The notes under the pieces are model-generated. The model worked only from the letters and a program-made list of their open reading frames with translations, had not been told where the DNA came from and searched no databases. A DNA stretch of 39,503 nucleotides, taken from positions 1 to 39,503 of the forward strand of contig SXSU01000031.1 of assembly GCA_005793345.1 (NCBI GenBank), written 5' to 3'. Positions within the stretch are counted from its first letter, which is position 1. The number at the start of each line of letters is the position of its first letter. Position numbers and translations under genes: made by a program. Source of the DNA: Bdellovibrionales bacterium. GTDB taxonomy: Bacteria > Bdellovibrionota > Bdellovibrionia > Bdellovibrionales > Bdellovibrionaceae. Below are positions 1 through 9,595 of the stretch, one piece after another.

Positions 1-256
1 GTTTGGATTTTCATAATACGGGGTGATTGAAAATCGCCCCCAACAAACAGGAAAATAACTGCTTATGATTATGTCTGATATAATCGCGAAGCAATCAGAC
101 TTAATCATTAGCTGTTATTATGAAAATTCAAACGTAAGTTTGGATTTTCATAATACGGGGTGATTGAAAATCGCCCCCAACAAACAGGAAAATAACTGCT
201 TATGATTATGTCTGATATAATCGCGAAGCAATCAGACTTAATCATTAGCTGTTATT
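1..256 (-). repeat. Tandem pair of 137-bp structured repeats (left array)
   Basis: Two copies start at 1 and 138 and are identical over the 119 bases they share. Each holds hairpin H1 (20-40 and 157-177: 9-bp stem GGGGTGATT/AATCGCCCC) and a long imperfect hairpin H2 (54-119 and 191-256: 26-nt arms with three T·T mismatches). The arm at 116-133 and the arm starting at 138 form a third hairpin H3, 18 bp with loop GTAA. Read leftward out of the neighbouring esterase gene the order is H2, H1, H3. The gene-proximal copy ends inside the esterase stop codon. The window starts at the first base of an H3 arm, so the array probably continues. No protein is encoded. A terminator, a REP/MITE-like element or a non-coding RNA are all possible. 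Confidence 0.9.
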
Positions 257-1137
257 TACATTTCATTTCCCCCATTAAAAAAATAATTCACCATTAATCG
301 ACTAGCATCCGGCCCAAGTGGTATTGCAGGATCTAAAATATCTGGACGTCCACTCCATTGGTGGGCCATTCCTAATATTAAATACCCATGACCAATTAAT
401 TTATTATTTCTGTAAAACTTATCATGAATATAACCTAATTTAAAATTTATTGGTTGAACGTAAGATTTTTTTACCTTTGAACCAAAAAAGTAGTCCGTTA
501 AATTCTGACTGTAATGTAGAGGATTCATGATATTGTCATTCGAACCATGAATTATTAATACTTTTCCTTTATAATTTTTTGGATTACAGGATTTATTTCT
601 TGGATGTAACAAAAAAGGACCAACTTGAGCAATCAAAGTAGCTTCTTGCCATGTTTTTGGTAACCCATAAGCCATACCTGAATGAACCGCAATACCAGCA
701 ATGTCGTCTGGATAACAACTGGCAATCAAATTAACTAAAGATGCTCCGGCACTCATTCCTACAACATAAACTTCGCGATCATCTATAGGGTAATCTTTTT
801 TAATTTGCGCAACTGCATTCATTATATCACCAGCATCGCCTGTGCCAGGCTTTTGCGAATTCACATCGTAAAAATCCCAGCATTTAGATTTATCAAGAGT
901 ATCTTTTAACTCTGGATAAAAAACAAAAAAACCAAATTGTTCACCATAATCTGAAAATTTAGAATACTCTTCAATATCTTCACTACTACTTAAACATCCA
1001 TGCAATGCTATTAACAATGGGGCTTTCGCTTTATGCTTTTGAGGAATAAATAACTGACTCCGACCAAAAACCTGTAAACTTGTTAAACAAAAAAAGAATA
1101 ATATTATTTTGTTTCTTTTAAAAAAATTATTAAGCAT
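256..1137 (-). CDS. Secreted PHB-depolymerase-like esterase (alpha/beta hydrolase)
   Basis: 293-residue serine hydrolase of the PHB depolymerase/LpqC/feruloyl esterase type, expected to cut ester bonds outside the cytoplasm. An ATG at 1137 is preferred to the longer in-frame start at 1167 because GGAGG lies 4 nt upstream of it and the protein then opens with a signal peptide (hydrophobic residues about 10-22). Visible family marks are LHGC (oxyanion region, about residue 46), GMSAG with nucleophile Ser129, HGSND with Asp201, and AHQWSG with His259, so the catalytic triad looks complete. The stop codon overlaps the last bases of the repeat array. The substrate cannot be told from sequence; polyhydroxyalkanoate or other esters are possible. 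Confidence 0.85.
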   Translation of the reverse strand: MLNNFFKRNKIILFFFCLTSLQVFGRSQLFIPQKHKAKAPLLIALHGCLSSSEDIEEYSKFSDYGEQFGFFVFYPELKDTLDKSKCWDFYDVNSQKPGTGDAGDIMNAVAQIKKDYPIDDREVYVVGMSAGASLVNLIASCYPDDIAGIAVHSGMAYGLPKTWQEATLIAQVGPFLLHPRNKSCNPKNYKGKVLIIHGSNDNIMNPLHYSQNLTDYFFGSKVKKSYVQPINFKLGYIHDKFYRNNKLIGHGYLILGMAHQWSGRPDILDPAIPLGPDASRLMVNYFFNGGNEM

Positions 1138-1504
1138 TTTTCCTCCAGCATGAAAATTATTTTTCACCTTACATGGATCAAGGACTTAATACCTTTATCC
1201 AGCCCCCTATTCGGAAGCCCAGGAAAAAACTTAAATTACATGAAGAGGAGTTTAGATATCTTTAATTTTCTAATTTCAAAAATTAAAAAATAACTGCAAT
1301 CAAAAAATTACTATTGTTAAAAAAATCTAACTTTATCAATTTGAGAATCCAAAAGCTACTTTCGACTTTTAATTTAACTCAGCCATTGAATTTGAATCGT
1401 ATTTGTAATTTAATTTTTATTTATTTCATTTTAATACGAAGCACCTTAATTAATATAAAAATATCAATTTAAAGTGTATAATAAATTTAAGTGAGGTTTG
1501 TATC
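1138..1504. other. Divergent intergenic region
   Basis: This 367-bp AT-rich stretch separates the leftward esterase from the rightward BNR lipoprotein. I see no convincing ORF, no repeat copy and no terminator. It must hold promoters for both genes; the only good box I can point to is the TATAAT at 1477-1482. Confidence 0.6.
1477..1482 (+). promoter_or_regulatory. Predicted -10 box of the BNR lipoprotein gene
   Basis: A perfect TATAAT lies 22 nt before the ATG at 1505, with a GAGG ribosome-binding site (about 1492-1495) between them. No good -35 box is visible at 16-18 nt upstream, so this is a -10-only prediction. Confidence 0.4.
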
Positions 1505-4204
1505 ATGCTTTATACCTATAAAAAAAAACTTCTCTTTTTTTCACTACTCTCTTTTTTTATACTTTTTTTTCAGAATTGTAATTACTTTGGCTCTGTAAAT
1601 TTAATTGATAGAAATATAACACAATTAATCTCGTCTGAAAATAATAGCAATGGGGGTAATGGTGGAATATATGAAGGAAAATTAACTATTTTATTAAAGT
1701 ATAAAGATCAATCCTATTATGGAAATTTTATTTCAATATACTCTGGCGAATCATTTAAATTTGAAATTTCAGGCGGTTCTCCTCCTTATAATTTTGAATT
1801 AGTTGGAGATGGCTTTTTAGATAATAATACTCAAATGTATACTGCACCATTTTCTGATAATGCTAAAAGTTTTGATGAAATTAAAATCAAAGACAATAGT
1901 GGTAATAGCGCAACAATAAAAATTACTGTTCAATCTTTTACTACTTCAAGTAAAATAGTTTATCCTGCCGCAGGCACTCAAGTAATTACCAAGACTTCAA
2001 ATACTTCCCAAATATTATTCAAAAACCCATCTTTTTTTAGCACTTCAGATGAGATTTCAATTATAGGAATTACTTCTCATACTGATCTACAAGGAAATAT
2101 TATATCAGAAATTATTGAAAGTAAAAATGAAGGACTAAATTTTTCTATACTTAAAACTTTTAAGTTCAATGGTATGCTTTTTATTACACCAAGTGATGAG
2201 TTAATTTTTATCGCAAAAACTTCAAATCAAACACATGATTTTTGGATTACGTCAAAAAATAGATCGATATGGAATAAAAAAAATTCACTTCCATTAAAAT
2301 ATATCTCAAATATCTTTTTTGCACCAAACGGAAATATTTATGCACTTGGTACAACGAATGATAACTTAAATTCTAGAAATAATTGGAATACAATAATAAG
2401 TAAAAATAATGGTGATACTTGGAATAGTATTGATCAATTTTTATATCAAAAAAATAGTCAATTATATAATACCTCACCACACTCTGGACTAGTTGATAAA
2501 AATGGTATTATATGGGTAGCTGGACTCACATTTTATCAAGGAAATTATCCTGACTTAGGTGATAGCAGATTGATTGTGAGAAAAAGTTTAGATTCGGGTT
2601 TAACATGGATTACTGACTTTGATTTTTCCTACATGTACAATTGGGGGCAAATCACTTTAAAAGCAGATTCTCAAGGTAATATTTATCTCGCATCTTCTCA
2701 ATTGAATGGAAGTACTAATATAGTTGATTCTATATTTAAAAGATCTACATTCGATCAAGTGTGGAATTCCGTGTTTACTAAATCTAATGGATTTTATAAT
2801 TTTTTTGAGATAGACAATTTAGATAATTTACTATTCATCAAATATCCAAACATTCAAAATACAATCCCTTTTGAAATTTTTAAAAGTACAGATCGTGGAT
2901 TAACTTGGTCCAACTTTCAAAATACTTCCACGCAACAAATTCCTGAAATGTTTATAAAGTACAAAAATAATTTATTTGGCATTCTTAATAAATCTGAAAA
3001 TATAGAATTTTACAAGTCGGAAAATTATGGATCCAATTGGGTCTATGTTTCAGGTTATTCTGGTAAAAGCCAAAATGGAGGGTCCACTCTTCCAATAGAT
3101 TTAATAAAAGCAAAAAATGCGGATTTAATACTATTTAGTAATTCAGTTGATTCAAAAAATTTACTATCGTGGAACTCATTTCATCAACCCAAAATTTTTA
3201 TTTCAAATGATAAAGGTTTAAGTTGGGCGAATCAAACATATCAATTATTGAATGAGGGATATCTTGAAAGAATAAATTCTTCTCTTATTGATTCATCTGG
3301 TGATTTGTATTTTTCTGGAGAAGCAAGAGTTGCGGGAGGAAGTATTTGGTTTGTAAAAAAATCAGTAGATAATGGAAAAACCTGGAAAGTTGTCGATCAG
3401 TATAAAGTTACTTCACCAAATATAATGCAACTACTCGGAGGTCTTTCAATGACTCAAACAGAAAACGGAAATCTATTCGTTACAGGTCAGATTCAAGATC
3501 AAAGTGATTTTTCTGTACACTGGATAACGAGAAGATCTATTGATTTAGGATTAAACTGGACAAATGTCGATGATATTAATTTATTTAATTATGTGGATCC
3601 CAACATACCTCGAAATAATAAAATTATCCAAAAAATTAAAACTTGCTCGTCAAATAATTTATTTTCCTTTGGGGGGTATGGACTTTTTAGAAAGTCATTT
3701 AACTCTGGATTATCTTGGGAATTTGAAAAATTTAAAAATATAGATCCAGAAATTATTTCAAAAACTATCTTTAAGGATTTAACTTGCGTATCTGACAATA
3801 CAATTTACTTGGCGGGTGAGCAACTTGAGTCAAATAATATTATTTTATTTAAGAGCATAGATAAGGGATTAACTTGGAACTTATTACATAATGAAACTAA
3901 AATGTTTAATGAAAATATAAATAATCAGTCAAATTCAAAAATAATAATTAACACAATTAATTTCAAAAATAATTCTATATGGCTAGGAGGAATGAAACAA
4001 CAATCTTGGTCAATTTTTAGAATTAAATTAGATCCTTTAGAATTAGCAGAAATTGATAAACTTGCTGAAACTATTTCTTCTAGCGTAATAAAACTAATAA
4101 ATTGCGAAAATGATAAATTATGTGCATTAGGGTACGAGTTTTCAAACTTACAAGAAATGCAAATTAAATATAAATCTATGAATTTAATTCCAATACAAAA
4201 TTAA
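1505..4204 (+). CDS. Large BNR/Asp-box repeat lipoprotein (predicted beta-propeller)
   Basis: 899 residues. The N-terminus has lysines, a hydrophobic stretch and FFQNC, an unusual lipobox with Gln-Asn before Cys25, so it is probably a lipoprotein. Residues about 70-135 resemble an Ig/PKD-like module (SGGSPPYNF). From about residue 299 onward nine Asp-box motifs of the form S-x-D-x-G-x-T/S-W occur near residues 299, 361, 461, 504, 567, 619, 678, 731 and 783 (for example STDRGLTW and SIDKGLTW). These mark sialidase/BNR or Vps10-like propellers. I see no sialidase arginine triad, so binding or scaffolding at the cell surface is likelier than glycosidase activity. GAGG 8 nt upstream supports the ATG. 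The gene stands alone. Confidence 0.75.
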   Translation: MLYTYKKKLLFFSLLSFFILFFQNCNYFGSVNLIDRNITQLISSENNSNGGNGGIYEGKLTILLKYKDQSYYGNFISIYSGESFKFEISGGSPPYNFELVGDGFLDNNTQMYTAPFSDNAKSFDEIKIKDNSGNSATIKITVQSFTTSSKIVYPAAGTQVITKTSNTSQILFKNPSFFSTSDEISIIGITSHTDLQGNIISEIIESKNEGLNFSILKTFKFNGMLFITPSDELIFIAKTSNQTHDFWITSKNRSIWNKKNSLPLKYISNIFFAPNGNIYALGTTNDNLNSRNNWNTIISKNNGDTWNSIDQFLYQKNSQLYNTSPHSGLVDKNGIIWVAGLTFYQGNYPDLGDSRLIVRKSLDSGLTWITDFDFSYMYNWGQITLKADSQGNIYLASSQLNGSTNIVDSIFKRSTFDQVWNSVFTKSNGFYNFFEIDNLDNLLFIKYPNIQNTIPFEIFKSTDRGLTWSNFQNTSTQQIPEMFIKYKNNLFGILNKSENIEFYKSENYGSNWVYVSGYSGKSQNGGSTLPIDLIKAKNADLILFSNSVDSKNLLSWNSFHQPKIFISNDKGLSWANQTYQLLNEGYLERINSSLIDSSGDLYFSGEARVAGGSIWFVKKSVDNGKTWKVVDQYKVTSPNIMQLLGGLSMTQTENGNLFVTGQIQDQSDFSVHWITRRSIDLGLNWTNVDDINLFNYVDPNIPRNNKIIQKIKTCSSNNLFSFGGYGLFRKSFNSGLSWEFEKFKNIDPEIISKTIFKDLTCVSDNTIYLAGEQLESNNIILFKSIDKGLTWNLLHNETKMFNENINNQSNSKIIINTINFKNNSIWLGGMKQQSWSIFRIKLDPLELAEIDKLAETISSSVIKLINCENDKLCALGYEFSNLQEMQIKYKSMNLIPIQN

Positions 4205-4397
4205 TCTTCTCGATAAAGATGATTTCGAATAATTAAAAATTAACTCCTTCTATTGATTGATTGATTGAAAATTAAAATTAATTTTTGACAATATTAATAT
4301 TTTTAATTTTATTGTTTTTTTTCTTTATTCTTGTCAATTTCTTTTTTTCATGGATTTATAAACTCAAAATTACTTAAAAATTAAAAAATAGCTTCTC

Positions 4398-4426
4398 TTG
4401 ATTCAATACTATTTATGTGTGATAAA
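4398..4426 (+). promoter_or_regulatory. Predicted sigma-70-type promoter for the rph operon
   Basis: TTGATT (4398-4403) and GATAAA (4421-4426) are 17 nt apart, with TGT just before the -10. It lies about 70 nt before the rph start. A TTGACA at 4285-4290 is further upstream but has no good -10 partner. Confidence 0.4.
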
Positions 4427-4495
4427 ATCCATCTTCATTCTAGCATAAATTTGAGAAGTTATATATTATAAATAGTTTATTCAAGGAGATAATTC

Positions 4496-5224
4496 ATGAG
4501 AGCAGATAACAGGCAATATAACGAAATAAGAAATATTATTATCACCCCTCATGCTTCTGAATATGCAGAAGGAAGTGCACTAATTGAGTTTGGTAAAACA
4601 AAAGTTTTATGTACCGCATCTCTGGATGAACAAGCTCCAAAATGGCTACAAGGCACAGGTAAAGGTTGGGTTACTGCCGAATACGGAATGTTACCACGCT
4701 CAACACATTCAAGAATTAAAAGAGAAAAAAGTCTTAATAGTGGAAGAACTCAAGAAATTGCACGACTTATTGGTCGTTCACTTCGTGCCGCAGTTGATTT
4801 AAAAGGCTTAAATGAAAAACAAATTGTAGTTGATTGTGATGTTTTATTGGCCGATGGAGGAACACGCACTGCTGCTGTCACTGGTGGGTTTGTTGCACTT
4901 GCTCTTGCTCTTAAAAAACTTCATCAGTTTAACGAAATTAAAACTATTCCTCTGATTAATTATGTTTCAGCTATTAGTGTTGGACTTAAAGATGGGATAC
5001 CTCATTTAGATCTTAATTATGATGAAGACTCTTCTATCGGTACAGATATGAACTTTGTGATGACAAATAAATTTGAATTTATAGAAGTACAAGGTACGGC
5101 TGAACACTCCCCTTTCAATCAAAAAGATTTACTTTCTATGATTGAACTAGCAACAAAAGGGTGTAAAGAGTTATTTGCTTATCAAGAAAAAGTAATTGGA
5201 AATTTTTATCCACTTAATAAATAA
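4496..5224 (+). CDS. rph: Ribonuclease PH
   Basis: 242 residues, the normal size for RNase PH, the phosphate-dependent 3'-5' exoribonuclease that trims tRNA 3' ends as a hexamer in the cytoplasm. Family motifs are present: GRTQEIARLIGRSLRAAVD (84-101 region, phosphate-binding Arg84), DCDVLLADGGTRTAAVTGG with the GTR phosphate loop at 122-124, and the LDLxYxEDS acidic motif near residue 175. AAGGAG 8 nt upstream fixes the ATG. It begins the housekeeping run and is followed after 23 nt by rdgB. Confidence 0.96.
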   Translation: MRADNRQYNEIRNIIITPHASEYAEGSALIEFGKTKVLCTASLDEQAPKWLQGTGKGWVTAEYGMLPRSTHSRIKREKSLNSGRTQEIARLIGRSLRAAVDLKGLNEKQIVVDCDVLLADGGTRTAAVTGGFVALALALKKLHQFNEIKTIPLINYVSAISVGLKDGIPHLDLNYDEDSSIGTDMNFVMTNKFEFIEVQGTAEHSPFNQKDLLSMIELATKGCKELFAYQEKVIGNFYPLNK

Positions 5225-5247
5225 ACTTTTTAAAAGGAGAACTAAAA

Positions 5248-5850
5248 TTGGAGTTTTGGATTGCTACAACAAATAAAGGTAAACTGAGTGAATTTAAAAC
5301 TTTGTTAACTGTTGCGTTTGGTACAAATGTTCAAGTGCATTCAACCAATGAACTTCCTGTTTTTTTTCCACCACCCGAAAATGGCACTTCATATCTTGAA
5401 AATGCAAGAATTAAAACAAAAGCTGTAAAAGCCGTTAAACCTGAAGCCTGGGTTATAGGTGATGATTCAGGAATTGAAGTTAAAGGTCTTGGTGGCAATA
5501 TTCCTGGAATACATTCTGCCCGCTATGCTGGTCCCAAAGCCTCTGATGGAGAAAATCGTGCAAAATTAATTAAAATGATGCAACTGAAAGGTGTTTCAGA
5601 TAGAACCGCTTGCTTTAAATGTTGCTTAATTGCTTATTCTCCAGATGGAAAAGAATATATTATCAACACCGAGCTTCATGGAGTAATTGCTTCTAAAGAG
5701 TCGGGTCAAATGGGTTTTGGTTATGACTCTATTTTTATTCCAATTAACGAAACGAAATCTTTGGCAGAACTTGGGCCCGCATTTAAAAATAAATTCTCAC
5801 ATAGAGCACTTGCAGTAAAAGAATTTGCAAAGCAAGCCCTGTTAATCTGA
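5248..5850 (+). CDS. rdgB: XTP/dITP pyrophosphatase (RdgB/HAM1 family)
   Basis: 200 residues. This house-cleaning enzyme hydrolyses dITP, XTP and ITP to monophosphates. The sequence starts EFWIATTNKGKLSEF (substrate-binding TxNxxK motif), then DDSGIEVKGLGGNIPGIHSARYAG and a C-terminal GFGYDSIF and SHRALA, all typical. The start is a TTG with AAGGAGA about 9 nt upstream; no ATG fits the conserved N-terminus. The rph-rdgB pair is common in bacteria. Confidence 0.95.
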   Translation: MEFWIATTNKGKLSEFKTLLTVAFGTNVQVHSTNELPVFFPPPENGTSYLENARIKTKAVKAVKPEAWVIGDDSGIEVKGLGGNIPGIHSARYAGPKASDGENRAKLIKMMQLKGVSDRTACFKCCLIAYSPDGKEYIINTELHGVIASKESGQMGFGYDSIFIPINETKSLAELGPAFKNKFSHRALAVKEFAKQALLI

Positions 5851-5951
5851 AGTAATTTTTTAATCACCATGAATAACTCGCCACGAAAGATAAAAAAAGC
5901 AAAAGATTGGTGATGACATCACAAACTCTGTACGCTAGTTTTTTTCACATT

Positions 5952-6902
5952 ATGAATTCTACAAGTTTAAAAATATTCTCAGGCAACTCTAATCCTTCAC
6001 TTGCAAAAAAAGTAGCCTTCCATGCGGGAGTTGACTTAGGTTTTTGCTCTATCAATACTTTTGCTGATGGAGAAATCCAAGCAGAAATTCATGAAAGTGT
6101 CCGAGGTCAAAATGTATATGTTATCCAAAGTACATGCCCTCCTGTAAATCAAAATTATATGGAGCTTTTTATTCTCCTTGATGCTCTAAAAAGAGCTTCT
6201 GCGGCCCAAATAACTGCTGTAATTCCTTATTATGGCTATGCGCGGCAAGATCGAAAAGTTGCACCAAGAGCTCCAATTTCAGCCAAGTGTATGGCTGATT
6301 TACTAACAACTGCAGGGGCAGATCGTGTTGTCGCAGTAGATCTTCATGCAGCTCAAATTCAAGGTTTCTTTGATGTACCAGTTGATCACTTATTCGCTAT
6401 TCCAACTCTAGCAAGAGCCTGGAGAGAAACCTATGGTCACGGTCAAGAATTTGTTGTCGTAAGCCCAGATGCTGGTGGTGTTGAAAGATGCAGGGCCTTT
6501 GCTAAAAGAGTTGAAGCTTCAATTGCAATTATTGATAAACGTCGATCTGGCCCCAATGAAGCTAAAGCTTTACACCTTATTGGTGATGTAAATAATAAAA
6601 TTGCCGTTATCCTGGATGATATGATTGATACTGCTGGGACTTTAACTCAAGGAGTTGAAAGTTTGATCAAGAATGGTGCAAAAAAAGTTTTTGCAGTTGC
6701 CACTCACCCAGTACTTTCTGGACCGGCTATATCAAGATTAGTAGAGAGCCCTATTGAAAAAATTTGGGTGACCGATACGATACCATTAAGTAAACCAGCC
6801 CAAGCCTGCGGAAAAATCGAAGTGGTGTCCGTAGCACCAGTAATCGCCGAAGCTATAAAAAGAATTCACGGAAATGATTCAGTAAGTTCTTTGTTCGATT
6901 AG
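5952..6902 (+). CDS. prs: Ribose-phosphate pyrophosphokinase (PRPP synthetase)
   Basis: 316 residues from the ATG at 5952, almost exactly the length of E. coli Prs. It makes PRPP from ribose 5-phosphate and ATP for nucleotide, His and Trp synthesis. Class I features: FADGEIQ and the flexible-loop YYGYARQDRK, VDLHAAQIQGFF, and the PRPP-binding VILDDMIDTAGT. In-frame starts at 5907 and 5913 would add up to 15 residues with no counterpart in the family. No ribosome-binding site is visible before 5952, so the start rests on homology alone. It lies 101 nt after rdgB. Confidence 0.94.
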   Translation: MNSTSLKIFSGNSNPSLAKKVAFHAGVDLGFCSINTFADGEIQAEIHESVRGQNVYVIQSTCPPVNQNYMELFILLDALKRASAAQITAVIPYYGYARQDRKVAPRAPISAKCMADLLTTAGADRVVAVDLHAAQIQGFFDVPVDHLFAIPTLARAWRETYGHGQEFVVVSPDAGGVERCRAFAKRVEASIAIIDKRRSGPNEAKALHLIGDVNNKIAVILDDMIDTAGTLTQGVESLIKNGAKKVFAVATHPVLSGPAISRLVESPIEKIWVTDTIPLSKPAQACGKIEVVSVAPVIAEAIKRIHGNDSVSSLFD

Positions 6903-6996
6903 AAAATAATTGATTTAATTTTATTTTCGGTTATGTTGCTGACCCTAGGGTTAAAATTTTTTAAAATCAAAAGTTGATTACTAAGAGGAATTAAAG

Positions 6997-7695
6997 ATGA
7001 AAGAAAGAATTGAGCTAAGTGTTGAAAACAGAGAAGTGGGCAAAAGTATTTCTAGAAGCCTAAGAAGATCTAAAATGGTTCCTGCCGTGCTTTACGGAGC
7101 AGGTAAACAAGCAAATGTTAGCGTAGAAGAAAAATTAATTAAAAAATATAACACTCGTGCATTTGAAAATGCTTTATATACATTAAAAAGCAAAGATTCT
7201 AAATTAAATGACAGTGTAGTTTTAATGAAAGATGTAGCTGTACATCCCGTATCTCAAAGACCTATCCATGTTGATTTTTATGCAATTGATCTTAAAAAAC
7301 CAATTCGTGTATTTGTTGAGATTAAATTTGAAGGTAAAGCAATTGGTTTAGCTGAAGGCGGTTTATTTAACGTTGTAACTCGTGAGGTTGAGGTTGAGTG
7401 TTTACCAACTCAAATTCCTGATTTTGTTACTGTTGATATTACAAACTTAGGTGTTGGTATGGCTCTTCACGTTTCTGATATTAATTTACCAGATGGCGCC
7501 AAAATGATTTCTCTTGGCGAATTAACTGTTGCTGTTATCAATAAAGAAGATGAAAAAGCTGCTGTTGCTTCTACAGAAGCTGCTCCTGCAGCTGCAACTG
7601 CTGCCACAGCAACTCCTGCTGCTGGTAAAGCCGCAGCAACTCCTGCCGCTGGAAAAGCTGCACCTGCAGCCGCTAAACCAGCTGCAAAAAAATAA
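6997..7695 (+). CDS. rplY: 50S ribosomal protein L25, long CTC form
   Basis: 232 residues. It is the long (CTC/TL5-like) form that binds 5S rRNA: an N-terminal L25 domain (about 1-92, with SRSLRRSKMVPAVLYG) and a beta domain (about 95-185). A low-complexity Ala/Pro/Lys tail (about 190-232) includes two direct copies of ATPAAGKAA. AGAGGA 8 nt upstream supports the ATG. A perfect 10-bp palindrome ACCCTAGGGT sits at 6942-6951 in the gap before the gene, of unknown role. A strong terminator follows. Confidence 0.93.
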   Translation: MKERIELSVENREVGKSISRSLRRSKMVPAVLYGAGKQANVSVEEKLIKKYNTRAFENALYTLKSKDSKLNDSVVLMKDVAVHPVSQRPIHVDFYAIDLKKPIRVFVEIKFEGKAIGLAEGGLFNVVTREVEVECLPTQIPDFVTVDITNLGVGMALHVSDINLPDGAKMISLGELTVAVINKEDEKAAVASTEAAPAAATAATATPAAGKAAATPAAGKAAPAAAKPAAKK

Positions 7696-7723
7696 ATTAT
7701 CCTTTATTTTTTTAATAGAATTC

Positions 7724-7758
7724 AAAAAGCGGGTTATCAAAAACCCGCTTTTTTTTTT
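7724..7758 (+). terminator. Rho-independent terminator after rplY
   Basis: A 12-bp stem (AAAAAGCGGGTT / AACCCGCTTTTT, arms 7724-7735 and 7742-7753) with a 6-nt loop runs into ten T residues. It is the clearest intrinsic terminator in the window and splits rplY from pth. The A-rich left arm means it could also work leftward. Confidence 0.9.
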
Positions 7759-7795
7759 AGATATTCAAATAATACCTTTAATGGAGTAGATTTAT

Positions 7796-8377
7796 ATGTG
7801 GATGTTTGTTGGCTTAGGTAATCCAGGGCAAAAATATAGTCTAAATCGACACAATATAGGATTTATGCTAGTAGATGTTTTAGCACAAAACCTTTCATCT
7901 GATCATTGGAAATCAGAATTTCTAGCTCATACTTTAAATATCAAATGGCATAACCATAACATCCTTCTTGTAAAACCTCAGACTTACATGAATAAATCTG
8001 GTGATTCTGTTCAAAAACTTATGACTTTCTATAAAATTACAAAAGAAAATTTATTGGTAACTCACGATGATATTGATCAACCATTTGCTCAAATCAAATT
8101 GCAAAAAAATAGAGGGCATGGCGGCCATAATGGAATACGAAGCATCACCGAATGCCTCTCTAGTCCTGATTACTTCAGACTAAAACTTGGTGTCGGCAGA
8201 CCGCAAATACCGCAAATGGAAGTCGCGGACTGGGTATTACAAAATTTTGCCACAGACGAAATGAATTTAATGACTAAATATTTAAAAGTTGGATGTATGG
8301 CACTTGAATCATTTCTTCTAGACGGTTTTTCTAAAGCTTCCAGCCTCTATAATGGCTCTATTGATCAGCTTCGCTAA
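7796..8377 (+). CDS. pth: Peptidyl-tRNA hydrolase
   Basis: 193 residues. It releases peptides from tRNA that dropped off ribosomes. Active-site residues are present: Asn9 in GLGNPG, catalytic His19 in RHNIGF, Asn66 in TYMNKSG, Asp91/92 in THDDID and Asn112 in HNGIRS. TGGAG lies about 9 nt before the ATG; a second ATG at codon 3 could also be used. The rplY-pth-ychF order is widespread in bacteria. Confidence 0.95.
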   Translation: MWMFVGLGNPGQKYSLNRHNIGFMLVDVLAQNLSSDHWKSEFLAHTLNIKWHNHNILLVKPQTYMNKSGDSVQKLMTFYKITKENLLVTHDDIDQPFAQIKLQKNRGHGGHNGIRSITECLSSPDYFRLKLGVGRPQIPQMEVADWVLQNFATDEMNLMTKYLKVGCMALESFLLDGFSKASSLYNGSIDQLR

Positions 8378-8471
8378 TTATTTCAGATATAAACATATTT
8401 TTTTTAGTAGACAGAATTGAGAGCGCTTATTAAAAGGATTAACTCCACATCTTCAAAATAAGGATTTATAA

Positions 8472-9572
8472 ATGGCACTTCAAGTTGGCATTGTTGGATT
8501 ACCAAACGTAGGCAAAAGCACTCTTTTTAATGCTCTTACTGCTGCAAAAGCTGAAGCTGCAAACTATCCATTTTGTACTATAGATCCAAATGTTGGAGTG
8601 GTCGCCGTACCAGATCCTCGACTTGAAAAAATCACTCAATTTATAAAACCTCAATCTGTAATTCCTACTGCATTTGAATTTGTTGATATCGCTGGATTAG
8701 TTGCAGGGGCTCATAAAGGGGAAGGGCTTGGTAATCAATTCTTAAGCCACATCCGCCAAACAGACGCCATAGTTCATGTTGTTCGTTGCTTTGATGATCC
8801 AAATATCATTCACGTTTCTGGAAGTGTTGACCCACTTCGCGATATGGAAATTATCAATACTGAGCTTATGCTTGCTGATTTGGATTCCATTGAAAAACGT
8901 CGTCAAAAAATTGAAAAAATGGCCAAAAATACTACTGAAAAAAAATTAAAATTAGAATTTGAAGCTGTTCGTAAAATTCACGAAGCTCTTCAAAAAGGTT
9001 TACCCGCAAGATCAGTTCAATTGGATGAATTTGAAGCTCCTTTTGCAAAAGACTTTCATTTGCTTTCTGCCAAACCAGTTCTTTACGCATGCAACGTTAA
9101 AGAAGATGATTTTTTAAAAGGTGGCAATGAATGGGTTCAATCAGTGCAAAAACGAGCTGCAGAAGAAGGAAATTCGGCAATTATTATTTGCTCAGCAATG
9201 GAAGCTGAAATTGCCCAACTTCCTAAGGAAGAACAAAAGGAATTTTTAAGTTCTATTGGCGCAACAGAGCCAGGTTTAAATCGACTTATTTTGGAAGCTT
9301 ATAAATTATTAGGCTTACAAACTTATTTTACAGCGGGTGAAAAAGAAGTTCGAGCTTGGACAATTCATAAAGGCACTAAAGCTCCTCAAGCTGCAGCTGT
9401 TATTCACACAGATTTTGAAAAGGGTTTTATCAAAGCTGAATGTTATCATTGCGAAGATCTATTTACTTACAAATCAGAATCTGCAGTTAAAGAAGCTGGA
9501 AAATATAGAATTGAAGGAAAAGAATATCTTGTTAAAGATGGTGATATTTTATTTTTTAGATTTAATGTTTAA
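8472..9572 (+). CDS. ychF: Redox-regulated ATPase YchF (Obg-like)
   Basis: 366 residues, the family length. It binds the ribosome and 26S/50S-type particles and prefers ATP over GTP. G1 is GLPNVGKST (about 9-17), G3 is [19 protein letters not shown], and NVKE replaces the GTP-specifying NKxD, as in the ATP-preferring YchF/OLA1 group. A C-terminal TGS domain (about 280-366) contains [21 protein letters not shown] 7 nt upstream supports the ATG. It converges on fliW with only 23 nt between the stops. Confidence 0.95.
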   Translation: MALQVGIVGLPNVGKSTLFNALTAAKAEAANYPFCTIDPNVGVVAVPDPRLEKITQFIKPQSVIPTAFEFVDIAGLVAGAHKGEGLGNQFLSHIRQTDAIVHVVRCFDDPNIIHVSGSVDPLRDMEIINTELMLADLDSIEKRRQKIEKMAKNTTEKKLKLEFEAVRKIHEALQKGLPARSVQLDEFEAPFAKDFHLLSAKPVLYACNVKEDDFLKGGNEWVQSVQKRAAEEGNSAIIICSAMEAEIAQLPKEEQKEFLSSIGATEPGLNRLILEAYKLLGLQTYFTAGEKEVRAWTIHKGTKAPQAAAVIHTDFEKGFIKAECYHCEDLFTYKSESAVKEAGKYRIEGKEYLVKDGDILFFRFNV

Positions 9573-9595
9573 ATTATTCTTTTCACCATTAAAAC

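Noticed and set aside
1..256. Integron attC sites (hairpins placed after gene stops)
   Set aside because: No RYYYAAC/GTTRRRY core pair, no integrase, and units are in tandem pairs rather than one per cassette.
1..256. CRISPR array
   Set aside because: Only two long identical units with no unique spacers, and no cas genes.
7522..7789. Small open frames overlapping the rplY tail
   Set aside because: They are out-of-frame readings of the Ala-rich repeat codons, with no ribosome-binding site.
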